Source: Psilocybe azurescens
Taxonomy: Eukaryota; Basidiomycota; Agaricomycetes; Agaricales; Agrocybaceae
NCBI GenBank assembly: GCA_023853785.1
Contig: JAJIRX010000510.1
Coordinates: 930,001-994,000, forward strand
Length of the DNA stretch: 64,000 bases
Direction: 5' to 3'
Numbering within the stretch: the stretch's first letter is position 1; every line of letters begins with the position of its first letter. The position numbers were made by a program, and so were the translations under genes. Positions 1 through 11,656 of the stretch are shown here, piece by piece. The notes under the pieces were generated by a model. The model ran no database searches, was not told the DNA's origin, and saw only the letters and a list, made by a program, of their open reading frames with translations.

Positions 1-150
1 GAGGCACACAGTCTATCTTAGTAGAATTCTCAGAAAAGTAAGAGCATCTGCAACTGAAACTGCACCATTAGCAAGCTGAGAGTAGATAATTTCACCTTGT
101 TTATCGTACCTGATAATTTGATTTTTGCAGAGAATTTATAGCCCCTTGAA

Positions 151-1502
151 CTAGTCAGTACGTCTGCTCCTTGGTGTCCTCTTTGGCATTTGGGATTCCA
201 TGTCACGAGTAGGCCCAGTACGACGGCGATCACTATACGACATCATAGAAGAGTCACGGGGCTGCTCCGACATCTGATGAAGCTCTGCAGGGCCTGGATA
301 ATTGGAGTAGGAGGTGTTCCTCTGAGGGATTGCGTTATGGTGCATGGCTTCAGGCACGAAGACATAAGAAAATGCCATACGGTCGGGAACCTGCTGCTGG
401 TAGACATAACCACTGTGTCAGAGTATGTCTTAAAAATATGTGGGATACTGTTTTCTCACCGACTGGTGGTACCCGTGATATTCCATTGCTCCGTCGAGTT
501 GATGACCATGTATATTGCCCATTTGTGTTGCGTGAGGACGTGTATATACATCATTAGAGCTCGCTATGCCTGAGTGGTCATGAGCATGTCTGGAGATGGT
601 TCCACGGAGCATGCTTGAGTCAGGATTGGATTGCCGTTGGAATCCCGCAGATTGAGGTTGAGAAGGCGGCTCGTATTCATCCGAATCACGCTCGGAAATT
701 GAACTTTGAGACCCGTCTTTACTGGCGTTGCGAGTCCGGAGACGCTTATTTGCATATTGGTATGCGACGTTTAAATGCCAGAACCCGTATTTTGGGTTGG
801 TACTCCCTTCTCGGTTTTCATGGCGGAACATTGCTTTCAAGGATAAGCTATGCCGGATGGATCTCTGATGGAGTCGTTACAACATGGACAAAGGTTCACG
901 ATATGATAGCTGACGTACCTGCCATGGCTTGTCCTTTGACGCGGACCAAGAAGGATATCTTTCTTCAACGGCATCATGTATCTGTCGGAGACTGAGCTTC
1001 TTTTGGGGGCTTGCCCAAATCGCGAGCGCAATCAAAGCAATAATGGGTGGCCTCTTGTGATCGAGATCAGGACAGTCAGGAAGTGAATAAAGATTAAGAG
1101 GCCTGGGCTCAAAAATTGTTAGGTATTCACGCAAAAACCTCTCAGTCTCGGCGGGTGATGGTAGTGACTTTTCTACCTCTTCGGACGTTATTTGCTGTAA
1201 AGTATTTTTTTACCATTCTTTCGTATCCAGTAAAGTACAACCTACCTCGGGAGAAGACGAATTTTCTGTCCATTACAAAGGTTATCAAAATCAAAAATTT
1301 ATGAATGAAAATAGAATTGCATACCAGAAGGGTGGTCAGATGTATTCGAGTAGCTAAGCAGATAGCCACCATCACTGTCTAACTCGTCCTTGATCATACT
1401 GGGATCATGGGCATATAACAATGGCGGATACATGGGTTGGTTCCCATAACCGTACGGATTTCCGTTAAAATCCATCGATCCGTAATATTGATATCCGGAC
1501 AT
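151..1502 (-). CDS. Forkhead (winged-helix) transcription factor
   Basis: A nuclear DNA-binding regulator of the forkhead family. The winged-helix domain starts with a KRPP-x-I-ALIALAIWASPQKKLSL stretch (a variant of KPPYSYAALI) and continues across an intron into recognition helix WQRSIRHSLSLKAMF and the GFWHL wing. Proposed exons on the minus strand are 1325-1502, 1246-1265, 919-1194, 460-864 and 151-396. All donors are GT and all acceptors AG, and the phases agree. The second exon is only 20 nt and is needed to keep frame. The start at 1502 (MSGYQYYG) is preferred; an in-frame ATG at 1562 is possible. The tail after the domain is rich in Ser, Gln, His and Tyr and has no recognised domain. 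Family assignment is firm, target genes unknown. Confidence 0.85.
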
Positions 1503-1562
1503 TTGACAACCTTGAAGGCACGGGTGAGTCGTAATAGCTGCGCCTGAGTATATGGCAATCAA

Positions 1563-3136
1563 AAATACAATCGTATGTTAGGGACCAAGAAGGTAACACG
1601 ATAGGGACAAAAGTTAAAATGAGCGAGGGCGCAACATGAGCTAAGTGAAGACCTTACGGATTTATAGAGTGGTAAATGACGACGTTATGTCCCGACCAAG
1701 TGAATGAGGTGGCACGAAGAGGTGAAATGAAGCTGTCGGTAGCGTGAAGACTCTGATAGCGAAGCCAAAGATTTCCAGATGATTCCTTGCAGAACCAGGC
1801 TACCGTAGAAGGTTGTTGTGTATTGGAATACTATGTCGAAACATCTTTTATACTTTGCCCACTGCATCACGGGATGATGAAAACTGAAAAACGACTTATG
1901 CCATATATGGTAAGATTGTTGCCGCATTTTTGCGGATTGGTGCTTCGCGTTGATCGACTTTGCTCGGGATTGGACCGAGCCTAGTTTTTCGGAGGCAATA
2001 GCCTTTCACTATGAGGGTGTGACTATATAAGGAGATTATTTGTGGTGAAGATACCTGAAGTGGTACTTTTAGATGAATCCCAAACATAGTAGTACTGCTG
2101 GATTGGTACGGGCCTGGTTGTTAGATAATTACCTGATATGTTGTACCGACGCCTTTCGGGACGACCCAGTGCATGTAAGGGCGTGGGTTCGCCGACTCTC
2201 GCCGATCCCGACTTCTCCAAAACGGGTTACTAAACTTACCAGAAGAATAATCGCCTCATATTGCGCAAAAACCTCGCCTGATAGTTTACAAGGAATCAGT
2301 GAGATATATCAATTATTATTAGAGAAGACGAAAGCCATGTTTCTAGCCACCCCAGTGTCCGATACATTATCCATAAGGTGTCGGGCAGCGGCGCACCAGA
2401 TTCACAGGAGTTGTATTATGCATCATATATTGAACCTCTTAATATCTAATTTAGTCTTGCTACAAATATACCCCTGAGGTTATCCTTCAAACAGAGGCTC
2501 GTTATTCTTTTAGTTGCAGTGTTCGCTTTAGCGACTGGCCGCGTCGGAGCTTGACATTGACAGGTAGCCTCTGAGACAATAGACAATACGGAGTAGAGAG
2601 TCAACAATGTGTATTCGACCTCTGATTAACTTTTAAGACCTATCTTGTGGCGAGCCAAAGGATTTTGGCACATGGGAGTGAGGCATGGCGTCAACTCGTT
2701 TTTGGACTCCCCTATTGAATGGATCCAGTCAGAATAGAGAAGTCTTGTGGAAAATCATGCTAATATTTAATGCAATCCCAGCATGAAATCGACGTTAAGG
2801 TGCCTTTTTTTTTGCAATTTTTTTAGTATCCACTTTCTAACTTAGCGTGTTGCTGGCGTGTCTCAAATCCTAGGCCATTGCCAAGCAGCAACAACTAAAG
2901 TGTATGGTCCGTGCATATGTCAAGTCACTTACATAGGCCTAGGCTCTGAATAGTCCCCGTTGCGTTTACCTGATAACTCCTGTTCGACCCTTAAGGCCTT
3001 AAGCTTAGTCTCTTATTCTACGTACGTTGAGATACAGACAGTCGCTTAACAGGTATTTGAGTATAGGATGTAGTCTATACTTCAGTGAAAAAACAATTTA
3101 TTGCATTTTAATTTAACTTTTCAACCAAGTTGAAGT
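1563..3136. other. Intergenic region without supported gene
   Basis: Upstream region of the forkhead gene and downstream region of the first membrane-protein gene. Open frames up to 134 codons exist (for example 2073-2477 +) but show no recognisable domain, splice logic or start context. I see no transposon hallmark. Confidence 0.5.
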
Positions 3137-4321
3137 TCAAACCGTAAAGTTGTTACTGTTCTTGGCTATACTAGAATCTCCACGACGATCTATAGAGTCG
3201 AGGGCGACACCGGGCTCTACAGAAATGCTGGTGCGATATCGTGAACCAGGTGTTGCAATTAGTAAACGTCTGACAGAGTCACTTGTCAACCCAAAGCCTC
3301 GCACAGTGCGGTAAATGATAAGAGTCGGCATTATGGCCTTTAGATGCATGATAAGCACACCCAATTTTTAGCTCTATGAAATTTGACCATACCATGACTT
3401 GCACCATCAAAGGTAACAATAAGATTGCCGAGATTTTCTGAAGACCGTACAACAGGATGAACACAAGTGAGATCAAGCCGGAAGGGAAGGCTGATTCGAT
3501 TACGAGCGCCTCAGCGCTTGTAAACTTTGTCTTGTTGTCAGCATTTGTCGAGTAGACCTGTCGGCGCAATTCCAAAAGACGGGGAATAAGAATTGCAGTA
3601 ATGAGAATGTTCAGTGCTGTAGCAAGAGACACGTAAGGAACATCGTATCGAATGTCGGAAGGTGAGTTTGGGAAACTGGTATCTTGAGTTGATGTTAATT
3701 GAACGGCATGGAGGGCTGACATTACTGTATTCAAAACTGGGTAAGAGTCAGAGTTGCGAAGTCTTTAAAAAATACTCACCAAGCGATGCAAGCAAGACGA
3801 GTGACAACACCCCTGTAATTATGAGTCTCTTCCATAAGTTATGGACGCGGTAAATCTAAGTCAGAGTTGTCATTCTATTAATCGGTTGGAATAATGAAAA
3901 AGCAGGTACCATGAACCCATTCGAGGCTATGACCATTATTATGGATGTTGCGACGGCACCGACGTTGGCTCCATTGGACTGCTGTTCGGATATGAACGCA
4001 GCTGGGCCATTGGGATAATCGCTACGGTCGATGAACGCAAGTTGATTAAAATGCAAAGAGCAGGCCACATTGATTGTCCCAAGGGCTAGAAGACCCCCGC
4101 TGAATGCCATCCATCTTGTTCTGTCAGCGCCTCCGGTGCTATGTAATATCGCGGTTATGCATTTGTAGAACACCGCAATGTGGAAACCTAGTATAAGATA
4201 TGAAAGGCGTCAATGAGCAGCTGTCATGATATTGCTGCACGAAGTACTCACCGTATCCAATAGCTCCAAGAGCAGCAGCGGCGTAGGAGGCCTGTTGAAG
4301 CCATAGGGCGTCTGAGGACAT
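3137..4321 (-). CDS. Multi-pass (about 7 TM) membrane protein, agaricomycete family, copy 1
   Basis: An integral membrane protein of a family that is expanded in mushroom genomes and has no assigned function. The first exon (4252-4321) starts MSSDALWLQQASYAAAALG. Later exons encode helices such as WMAFSGGLLALGTINVACSL, a loop with ISEQQSN, then IYRVHNLWKRL followed by a Leu/Val helix, YVSLATALNILITAILIPRL, and LISLVFILLYGLQKISAIL. The cytosolic tail is short and Ser/Arg-rich. It aligns part for part with the plus-strand gene at 16938-18200: both have EQQSN after helix 3, IYRVH at an exon start, and ATxxNILxTxxLxxRLL in helix 5. The two copies face outward around the UstYa/peptidase block. A receptor-like or transporter role is only a guess. 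Confidence 0.75.
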
Positions 4322-5479
4322 TTCTGGCAGATGACACGACTCCTGAAGGAATGGGGACTTGAGTCGATGGTCCAACTGTCTAATTTATGAGAGGAATCTC
4401 GATCCAAAGTTCAAATCATCATTCTGGGATAACGCCCTCATGGATAGTCACTCACTTACTACACACAGATTAAAGATGTTGAGAACGGCGCCAAACCTAC
4501 AAACAACGGTGATTGCTTCATGTTAATCAATGCAGACCCCAACCACTCCCAATAAAAACACCGTATCGACTGTCGGGGATAAGACGTTGAAATGGAAAGT
4601 CTATAATAGTGGTGGTGACATGTGGCTCGTTCTATTATTAGGTAGCCTGTCCTCGATGATAGCCCATCGCAGGTTGTCTTCTATATACCCAGGTCTTTTC
4701 CTGACATTTCCCTCCATACACCATTCAATTATCGTTATCCAGGAAGTTCTTCATCTCGCAAGGAGGGGTGAGAACGCGAAGCCGCAAAGCACATTTCCCC
4801 CAGGCTTCACATCTTCCCCGACGACATCGCATAGTGGGAGATCTACCGAAGAAACCTCTTTTAAATGTTATTTGCCACCTTAATCGTACACTGGAGAACA
4901 ATAGGAATCTTATCGAATGAATAGTCATCTGATGATATCTTCGCTTACGTATTATGGTCACTTCAATAAGTGTTGTTGAGCGAATATGCTACTTAATGTC
5001 GCTAATATTATAACTATGCCGGTGCGGTATACGGTCCCATCCAGTCTCATATGGGCAAGCCAGTACTAAAAGACAAGGTCAAACAACCAAGCTCGGGTAT
5101 ATATCCGCCCTTCAATGACCAATCAGTTTATTGGCATCGTTGTGCGACAGATCCAATTAGCGCATCTATATACCAGCGCAATTCTACTGGGAGTGATGCC
5201 TGAATCCAGGGAACCCCCTACAGGCTAATGTTAACTCATGTACTCTATTTGGTAATATACCGGCCGGCTTACTGTTATCAAAGGACCTCTATATCTTCAG
5301 GTCATTGAAGAGGAATTGGGACTTCTCCTTTGAGGTACTAACGCTTCGGAATCTCATTTCACTTCGTGCTTGATTTGCTATCCTCATAGTTCTGTGCAGA
5401 AGGCTCGTAAGTCTTGTCCTCAAACAACTTCCCTCGGATACATAGTGATATACAGTCAACAGCTAGTTAATCGAGCGCA
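4322..5479. other. Intergenic region
   Basis: About 1.2 kb between the divergent membrane-protein gene and the short His-tailed gene, so it should hold both promoters. The TATATAT-like string near 5098 lies about 380 bases from the next start and is not assigned. No coding signal is convincing. Confidence 0.5.
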
Positions 5480-5873
5480 ATGCCACCATCTTATGAGTCG
5501 CTTTCAACAGAGGAAGACACCGAAGAGAAATTTCTTGTCAAGTCAGATCACGACTTCACTTCTTACAATGCTCGGAAGCCATCTACCAAGCTCACCATCT
5601 TTGCCTATGCTCTCCTTGCATTAACAATTATATTTGCTGGAACCAGCCTCGCCACTGCAATTACCGCCGTTCGAGTCATGCGCGCCAATAATGCAGCCAT
5701 CGATACCCTCCCACGTCCTAATATTTTTGTGGGCCTCCCAAAGAATCCTCAAGCCACAAGACCTGGGGCAACTGGAGAGCATGGTCATTCTCACTCTCAT
5801 TCTGACTGTAAGAGTTTCGTCAAATAAACATATCCTTATCTGCTGACCTCTGTGCCAGAAATGAAGGACTGAA
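5480..5873 (+). CDS. Short single-pass membrane protein with His-rich tail
   Basis: About 109 residues. The polar N-terminal tail (MPPSYESLSTEEDTEEKF) precedes one membrane helix at about residues 37-58 (LTIFAYALLALTIIFAGTSL). The lumenal segment carries LPRPNIFVGL and ends HGHSHSHSD. A GT-AG intron (GTAAGAG near 5809 to GCCAG near 5859) joins T to AA, making a TAA stop across the junction; unspliced, translation ends a few codons later at 5827. The tail, helix and xRPxxFVxL order resembles the first half of the But2-like gene at 12912-13910 (LRRPSTYINL after its helix), so this may be a truncated relative. Its position at the head of four UstYa genes suggests a role in that locus, which is inference. 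Confidence 0.55.
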
Positions 5874-5995
5874 GCGAAAGTAGTTAACTTGCTATCCAAA
5901 TGACATACTCGAGTATTTTTTTATTGGTTTCTCGAGCGTCTTGGTCTCTGTATTTGTTTTCTACGACATGGAAGAAAAGAGAGTGAAGGCAGATG

Positions 5996-6665
5996 CTACT
6001 TGCTATATGTATCTTTGTATCTCTCGTAATTACTCTCCATGTACTCCCATAACTGCTCCCAATCTACGCATCGATGCATTATCCCAACTCCGGTCACCGT
6101 ATCCGCTACCTTCCCATCTGGAGTTTTTTGCTTGTGACTTGCTGGCTCCAGCGTAAGGTCGGCATTGCATAAGAGCATCTGTCTAAAGTAGATAAGACAG
6201 TGGTGGACGTGCCCCTCATCTAGGCTGGTGTAGTGATATGTTGTGTTCGATACCATTGCGATGTTGAGATAATGTCGGAATGACCGCAAGCAATGCATGC
6301 TGTGATAATGCGAGACGAGGTAGTGCTGTCGATCATTGGGGTGGTATATAAATCCATCGCCCTTAGGCAACATCGTGTCCCAATCTGATTCATTCGCGTA
6401 GAGACCAAATCTCTCGGATTTAATCGTGGTCAACGTAGCTGGTCGAATACGGATAGGAAGCACGGCTTGACCTGAGACTGTTGAAGTATTAACCAAAAAA
6501 ACCTCCTCTAAAGTATCCAGATAAAAACGTACCAGGTTGCCCTACTCGTAAATTTAATGAAAAATTCAATATATGCACTGAGAGCGACACAAACAGCGCT
6601 ATGAAAGCCAAAAGAACAAGGGGAAGGGGTATGCTCAGGCTGCGCTTTGTCCAGCTTACAGACAT
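5996..6665 (-). CDS. UstYa/DUF3328-family oxidase-like protein, copy 1
   Basis: UstYa-family proteins are membrane-anchored enzymes that oxidise or cyclise peptides and other natural products, as in the ustiloxin and cyclochlorotine pathways. Exon 1 (6533-6665) encodes a short cytosolic start (MSVSWTKRS) and one helix (PLPLVLLAFIALFVSLSVHI). Exon 2 (5996-6477) carries the two family signatures, HSMHC and HHCLIYFRQMLLC-N-AD-LTLE, then MHRCVDW near the end. The intron is 55 nt, GT-AG. Total length is about 204 residues, normal for the family. All putative metal-binding His/Cys are present, so it is probably active. It is the first of four paralogs within 6 kb. Confidence 0.85.
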
Positions 6666-7118
6666 AGTAGACTGACGCTCAAGAGTTTCGTCTCGGTGGA
6701 GCCAGGGTTGCACCGCAAAGGGACTATTAATATCACCTCATATGCCTCGGATGCTCCTTATGTCACGAAGATGATCAACTGACCAGTTGACTATTCCAGC
6801 ACGCACGAGAAGTTGAAAACTGTCAATATGTCAACGTGAAGCAGGGTAGGTGTCTGGTCAGATCATCATTAGGAAGTCTGGCCAGATAGGAGGAAGTACC
6901 GGCCACTTCCGCCGAATTTGTAGTACGACGGCAAACGCCGCGAGGTACTCCCTGCTCTATCACATATTGTCACTACTTGTATATCTCAAATTGATCTCAA
7001 AGACATCCTGTATCATTCTAAACAGTAATTCAGGTACTACTATTCCAATGGATATGTGATCTTCCTGTATATGAATTACCACAAAGGTTCGATTTCTTGC
7101 TTCTTCGCCCAACTATCG
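6666..7118. other. Bidirectional promoter region
   Basis: A 450-base gap between divergent UstYa copy 1 (-) and the secreted S33 hydrolase (+). The arrangement allows shared regulation. I see no clear operator; small open frames here are not convincing. Confidence 0.4.
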
Positions 7119-8134
7119 ATGGCGAAAATCGGCTTACTAGGAAACTTTATACTCTCGTTATGCTCTCTTTCCATGGCCATGACAGCGTTCAACAGCCGCG
7201 ATTCTGCAAAGGTCACTGAAGGTCTTATTCCTTGGACCTCGGATGCTGGAGGATCCTACCAAACCTTTTACAAGCTCTTTGGATCCATCACGCCCGCCAG
7301 CCGTAGACCCCTTGTCGTATTGCACGGTGGTCCTGGTCTGTCCTCCGACTACCTTTCGCCATTCGCCGACCTAGCTACACAATACAATACTCCAGTGATT
7401 ATTTACGACCAACTTGGAAATGCCCGCTCAACTCATTTGGATGATGTGCCACCTTCCTTTTGGACCATCGATATCTTCATCCAAGAGCTCACACACCTTC
7501 TCAGCTTCTTCAACATCCAGCATTCCTTCAATCTGGCTGGTCACTCATGGGGAACCGTGTTGGGAATGGAATTCGCACAGAGGAACCAGCCAGCAGGATT
7601 AGAGCATCTCATTCTTTCGGACGGTCTTGCGTCGAATGACCTTTGGAATGAATCCCAGGAGCAATTGGCCGCAGCGTTTCCGCCATGGGTCGGAGAAGGA
7701 TTAGCGGCAGGCTTTTCTGATCCAGTAGCCTTTGAGGCCGCTTTACGAGCATTCTATGCAGTTCACGGCATCCGCATCAACCCTCCTCCCGCGGATTACA
7801 ACGCGACGCTGGCATGGATCTTTGGACCAAATGCTGACCCAACTGTTGCAAGCTCTCCGTAAGTCTTTAGAAACATACATATGGAATTATCTAAAGGAAA
7901 TTTGTGATCAGGATGCTAGATGGGTGGACCATCATTGATCGCCTCGCCACAATCAAGCCCAAAACCCTTGTTATCAACAGTCAATATGATATCGCACAAG
8001 ATTTCGTGATTGAGCCACTGGTCACGAAAATTCCCGGCGCACAATGGATCAAGTTCAAGAATGCCAGTCATATGCCATTCTGGGAACGGCGAGACAGCTA
8101 CATGGCGGCGGTAAACAACTTCATGAGAGATTGA
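7119..8134 (+). CDS. Secretory S33 prolyl-aminopeptidase-like alpha/beta hydrolase
   Basis: About 320 residues. S33 enzymes release N-terminal residues, often Pro, or hydrolyse amino-acid amides. Visible motifs: LVVLHGGPGLSSDY (oxyanion region), YDQLGNARS, nucleophile elbow GHSWGT (Ser), INSQYDIAQD (Asp region) and NASHMPF (His). Exons are 7119-7858 and 7912-8134 with a 53-nt GT-AG intron. The start at 7119 (MAKIGLLGNFILSLCSLSMA) gives a hydrophobic signal peptide or anchor; an upstream in-frame ATG at 7056 is less likely. A close paralog without this leader lies at 14769-15725 and has its intron at the same protein position. With UstYa neighbours, a role in trimming a peptide product is plausible but unproven. 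Confidence 0.88.
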
Positions 8135-8353
8135 AATAGCTATGATCGTCCTTGAATATATATATATCTTTAGTTCTCCTCTTCTGTTTATATCCTGGAC
8201 TCTCGATATTTTATGTTGTTGCGTGTGCATAAAAACTGAAGCGGCCGGCCCCGCCGGGAACCCCCCTGAGCAGATACGTGGATGTGTATTCAAATAAATG
8301 CAACAGTCCGATGAATTGAAACCTCAAAATGCTTGATGTGGTTTGATGCTCCT

Positions 8354-8360
8354 TATATAA
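8354..8360 (+). promoter_or_regulatory. TATA box of UstYa copy 2
   Basis: TATATAA ends 57 bases before the ATG at 8418, a usual spacing for this window's highly expressed type of promoter. Confidence 0.45.
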
Positions 8361-8417
8361 CTGAAGATTTGTCGATATGTAAGAAACCGAAGCTGAATTC
8401 ACAGCGTTCTATCCACC

Positions 8418-9140
8418 ATGTCCTCTTATTTACAAGAGCCCTATTATCTGCTCCCAAAGAGACTGATACACGTTGCTATCGTCGCTCTATGCCTCTCCGT
8501 TATGTTGAACGGAGTCGGAATTTTACTTCACTGTAGCTTGACAAAATCAAGTACGTTGAATTTAATTCCAGTAGTATCTTCAGTATTAATTATGTATGCT
8601 ACTTCCAAGCTACTACTCCCTATTTCTTCAGTGACGAAAAACCAGCTCGACTCCCCATCAACCCTCGACCAGTCGCTCTTGAGGTCATCGATGCCGAAGA
8701 CTCAGACCGTTATGGAATGCACGACGACAACGACTGGACTTCAGTAACCCCCTTAGGACACGGATTTGTGAAGATCGGCGACGGGGAGGATTATTATGCC
8801 ATTTCAATGTACCACCAGTATCACTGCCTCAACGACTTCCGCAAGATGCTGAGTGGGAGGGAACGCAACGCATCCCGCATCGAGCACGATCAAAGACATG
8901 CTATCCATTGTTTGGCATATCTCCGACAGATGATACTTTGCAGCGCGGATATCACCCTCGAACCGGCATTCACCGCACAAAATACAGACGGAAGGGAAGA
9001 CTAAGGCGGCCTACGGGGCCGGCGTCACCCATCAATGCCGCGACTGGGTCCAAATACGCGATTTCGCCGAATCGAACTTTCAGTCATGGAAGGACGAAAC
9101 CACGGGGTTTGCAGCATCAGAAACGGACGTAATCGACTGA
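8418..9140 (+). CDS. UstYa/DUF3328-family protein, copy 2 (apparent frameshift)
   Basis: Exon 1 (8418-8550) encodes a single N-terminal helix (LIHVAIVALCLSVMLNGVGI). After a 59-nt intron, exon 2 starts at 8610 and includes both signatures, HQYHC and IHCLAYLRQMILC-SAD-ITLE. In frame as given, translation stops at 9004 after NTDGRED. The conserved end of the family (THQCRDW, then the Phe/Trp-rich last helix) follows in another frame to a TGA at 9138-9140. Removing one G from GGG at 8994-8996 joins the two. I infer one gene with a one-base homopolymer indel, either a sequencing error or a recent mutation. The catalytic motifs lie before the break, so a shortened product could still bind metal. 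Confidence 0.8.
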
Positions 9141-9965
9141 TTAGGGGCGATGAATCGGAAGTGATAAGCGGGATAAATTTGGATTTATATATTTTAAAGT
9201 GCAGGGGACATCTGAGTTGTACCTATGAAAATTGTTATACTAAGTGCGAGTTCCGTCTAAGTATTCTAAGGAAACTGAAATCTTATCCGAGGTAAGCCAT
9301 GGATCATGGAATCATATAGGTACGTCCATTCTACCCAAATTGTCGTAAAGAAGCCAAAACAATTTCTGTGATCTTCATCAACTAGGTAGACCAGCTGTTC
9401 TGACATCAAATTGAAATCTATGTAAAGCAAGAGTTTGGCTTTTACCTTCAAATTGCTATCACTTTGCGTGCTTATAGACATCAGGAGTAATGGCATGACT
9501 GAGAGAGACGACGTGGTTCATCAAATCAGAAGCGCCGTATGAAGAAATACTCTGATGCTCCAGACCTATGAACACACAATTTTGTTCATGTTCCAATCTG
9601 ACATTCTTGAGCATGAAGGATCCATGGCATCGTGAAACTCTCTTCCTTCGATCCGACCTGTACGCGGAACTCATAAGATCGGATGTCAAGCTTCAAGCGC
9701 TATATGAGTATAGTCCTGATTAGGCGCCGCCACCACGCTTAAAAATAGACCCATCCAACTCACACTTATAGAACATCTGAGATCTCTGGCGATACGGGGA
9801 AACTCGAAGGACGTACCCAAAAAGCTATTTTTGGCAGCTCGATCGCGGTAACACGGTCCGGCATATCTTATGATGCCCATTTCACTGTCCAAAATGCTGG
9901 GAAAAATATGGCACGGGGCGGTTCTCAATCTCACATACTTTGGAGTCGAATACCGCCAACTAGTG
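9141..9965. other. Intergenic region
   Basis: About 0.8 kb between two same-strand UstYa genes. Minus-strand open frames of 76-136 codons overlap it but look random. Nothing else is supported. Confidence 0.45.
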
Positions 9966-10717
9966 ATGCTATGGAACAAGCGCTCCCTGACACTCGCATT
10001 TCTGCTAGTGTTGAACGCCTTGAACATACTGTACCTAACATTCAGGGTATGGATTAATACCTCCAGCTCTATTAGTGCATTTAGCAGAAGAAGCAAAGAG
10101 AAATACTGTCAGTCTTCTTCCGAAAGAATATCCACACACTGACGACGTTGTGGGCCAATATCCAGCTTACCGCGGTCACGACTACCCTGAAAATCTCCCG
10201 ATAGAGGATCGACTAGCCGTCATCATGACCGACGAAGAAACTGAGCATTATCCATTTATTGGGTTCGCTTCCGACTCTGAATGGTTTTCTCTGGCTGGCA
10301 TAGACCAAGGCTCAGGATACCTCAGGCTTGGACCGGATAATCGCATTTTCGCCGTATCCATGTTCCACCAAATGCACTGCCTTCGCATGATCAATTTGGC
10401 CATCAGCAAAGCACCCATTGCGAGCCCTCCGCATCTACATCACTGTTTAAATTATCTCAGGCAAGCGGCGCTTTGTGGGGCGGATATTTCCCTCGAGCCT
10501 GGAGACTTCGAACAACGCGACTTCACCGAGCAGAGAATTGGGGCAACACATAAATGCAAGGACTGGAGCAAAGCGTACTCCACTATGGAACGTAATTTCG
10601 CCAAATGGGAGCAGTCAAAACATGTACGACATACATACTTACGCCTTTAGTTTGGATGTCTCGGGGATCTCACTAACAAAATGTCTGCAGGGTCCAGGAC
10701 AAAGCTCTGATCGATAA
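9966..10717 (+). CDS. UstYa/DUF3328-family protein, copy 3
   Basis: The N-terminal exon has MLWNKRSLTLAFLLVLNAL with one helix. The main exon gives YPAYRGHDYPENLP, then HQMHC and HHCLNYLRQAALC-GAD-ISLEP, and THKCKDW near the end; all signature residues are intact. Joining the first two exons is not clean. The only good donor (AGG|GTATGG at about 10047) leaves phase 0, while the acceptors from about 10066 on require one leftover base. One extra G in the GGG run at 10045-10047 would fix it; a donor at about 10031 with an acceptor at about 10110 is an alternative. A 3' intron from about 10624 to 10690 may replace the stop at 10650 with one at 10717. Start and ends are therefore provisional. Confidence 0.75.
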
Positions 10718-10779
10718 AGCTGTGCTAGGAAAGAAAATATGTAGTAGCGTACTTGTACTGTCTAGAAAGTAGATAGAAT

Positions 10780-11554
10780 TCAATCATTATCATTGCTTTG
10801 GGCTCCCTGCTTGAAATCCTTGTAGTTCTCCTCCGCGGCCATATATACAGCTTCCCAATCCAAACACGTATGTGTTACCTCAGGGACAGTTAATGCGTGC
10901 CCCTTTGCTGCTCTGACCGTTTCTAATCGTAAATCAGCATTACATAGGACCATCTGCCGCAGATTGTTCATGCAATGACTCGCAAGATCCAACCTTCTTG
11001 CGTCGGAGTGGGAACCGGTCAATTTCTCGGAATAAAGATCGTCCAAATATTCTCGAATTATGCCCAGGCAGCGAATGTGATGAAAGATACCAACAGTGAA
11101 CGGTCGGTCAGTGGGTCCTAGATGAATAACAGCCCCGCCGGAAGGTAGGGTTGTGTTCCATTCAGAGCGTCCCAGAGGAGTATTAAATGCATAGTGTGCT
11201 GTGTTCTCCAGAGATAAGTATACCCGCTCGAGAGGCTGAAGGGGCCAGCTGTCAGGATAATCGTTGCCCTGATATGCTATGGCAGCAGGGCATGTCGTAA
11301 GAAGTACAAACATAAACCAGGCGCGGAAATGGCTCACAGTATATGTGGTATTTCGTGCGTTCAAAGGGAATCTTAAATCTCAAAGCCCATGGTGGCTCGG
11401 CTGAGAGATAAATCCCTACTCCTAATGCCATTGACAACAACATTGAAGCAATCCAGAATCTGAGGGGATCTGAGCGACAGAGCATGCTGTTCAGTGTCAT
11501 ATAACTTGAAGAGCGTTGCAAATACAACGGTATGGATGGCTTACTTGACGACAT
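10780..11554 (-). CDS. UstYa/DUF3328-family protein, copy 4, with altered HxxHC motif
   Basis: Exons 11338-11554 and 10780-11276, with a 61-nt GT-AG intron in matching phase. Exon 1 has a membrane helix (FWIASMLLSMALGVGIYL). Exon 2 begins YQGNDYPDSWPLQPLERV, like copy 3. The first signature reads FHHIRC where the other copies read HSMHC, HQYHC and HQMHC, so the second His is Arg. The second signature (SHCMNNLRQMVLC-NAD-LRLE) and THTCLDW are kept. In this family the paired His/Cys motifs are thought to bind a metal, so this copy may be inactive, a partner subunit, or changed in chemistry. It converges with copy 3, ends about 60 bases apart. Confidence 0.83.
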
Positions 11555-11648
11555 CTCTATAATAGGTTTCAGCAAGTTCTTAGCTACGAGCGAAGAACCT
11601 AAGAGGCGCAGCTTGATCTAACCCGTCTTTCTTCAAATGTAGGGCCTA

Positions 11649-11656
11649 TATTTATA
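11649..11656 (-). promoter_or_regulatory. TATA box of UstYa copy 4
   Basis: Reads TATAAATA on the minus strand, about 95 bases before the ATG at 11554. Confidence 0.35.

Noticed and set aside
2073..2477. 134-codon plus-strand frame
   Set aside because: No recognisable domain, no start context, composition unlike the neighbouring genes; likely chance.
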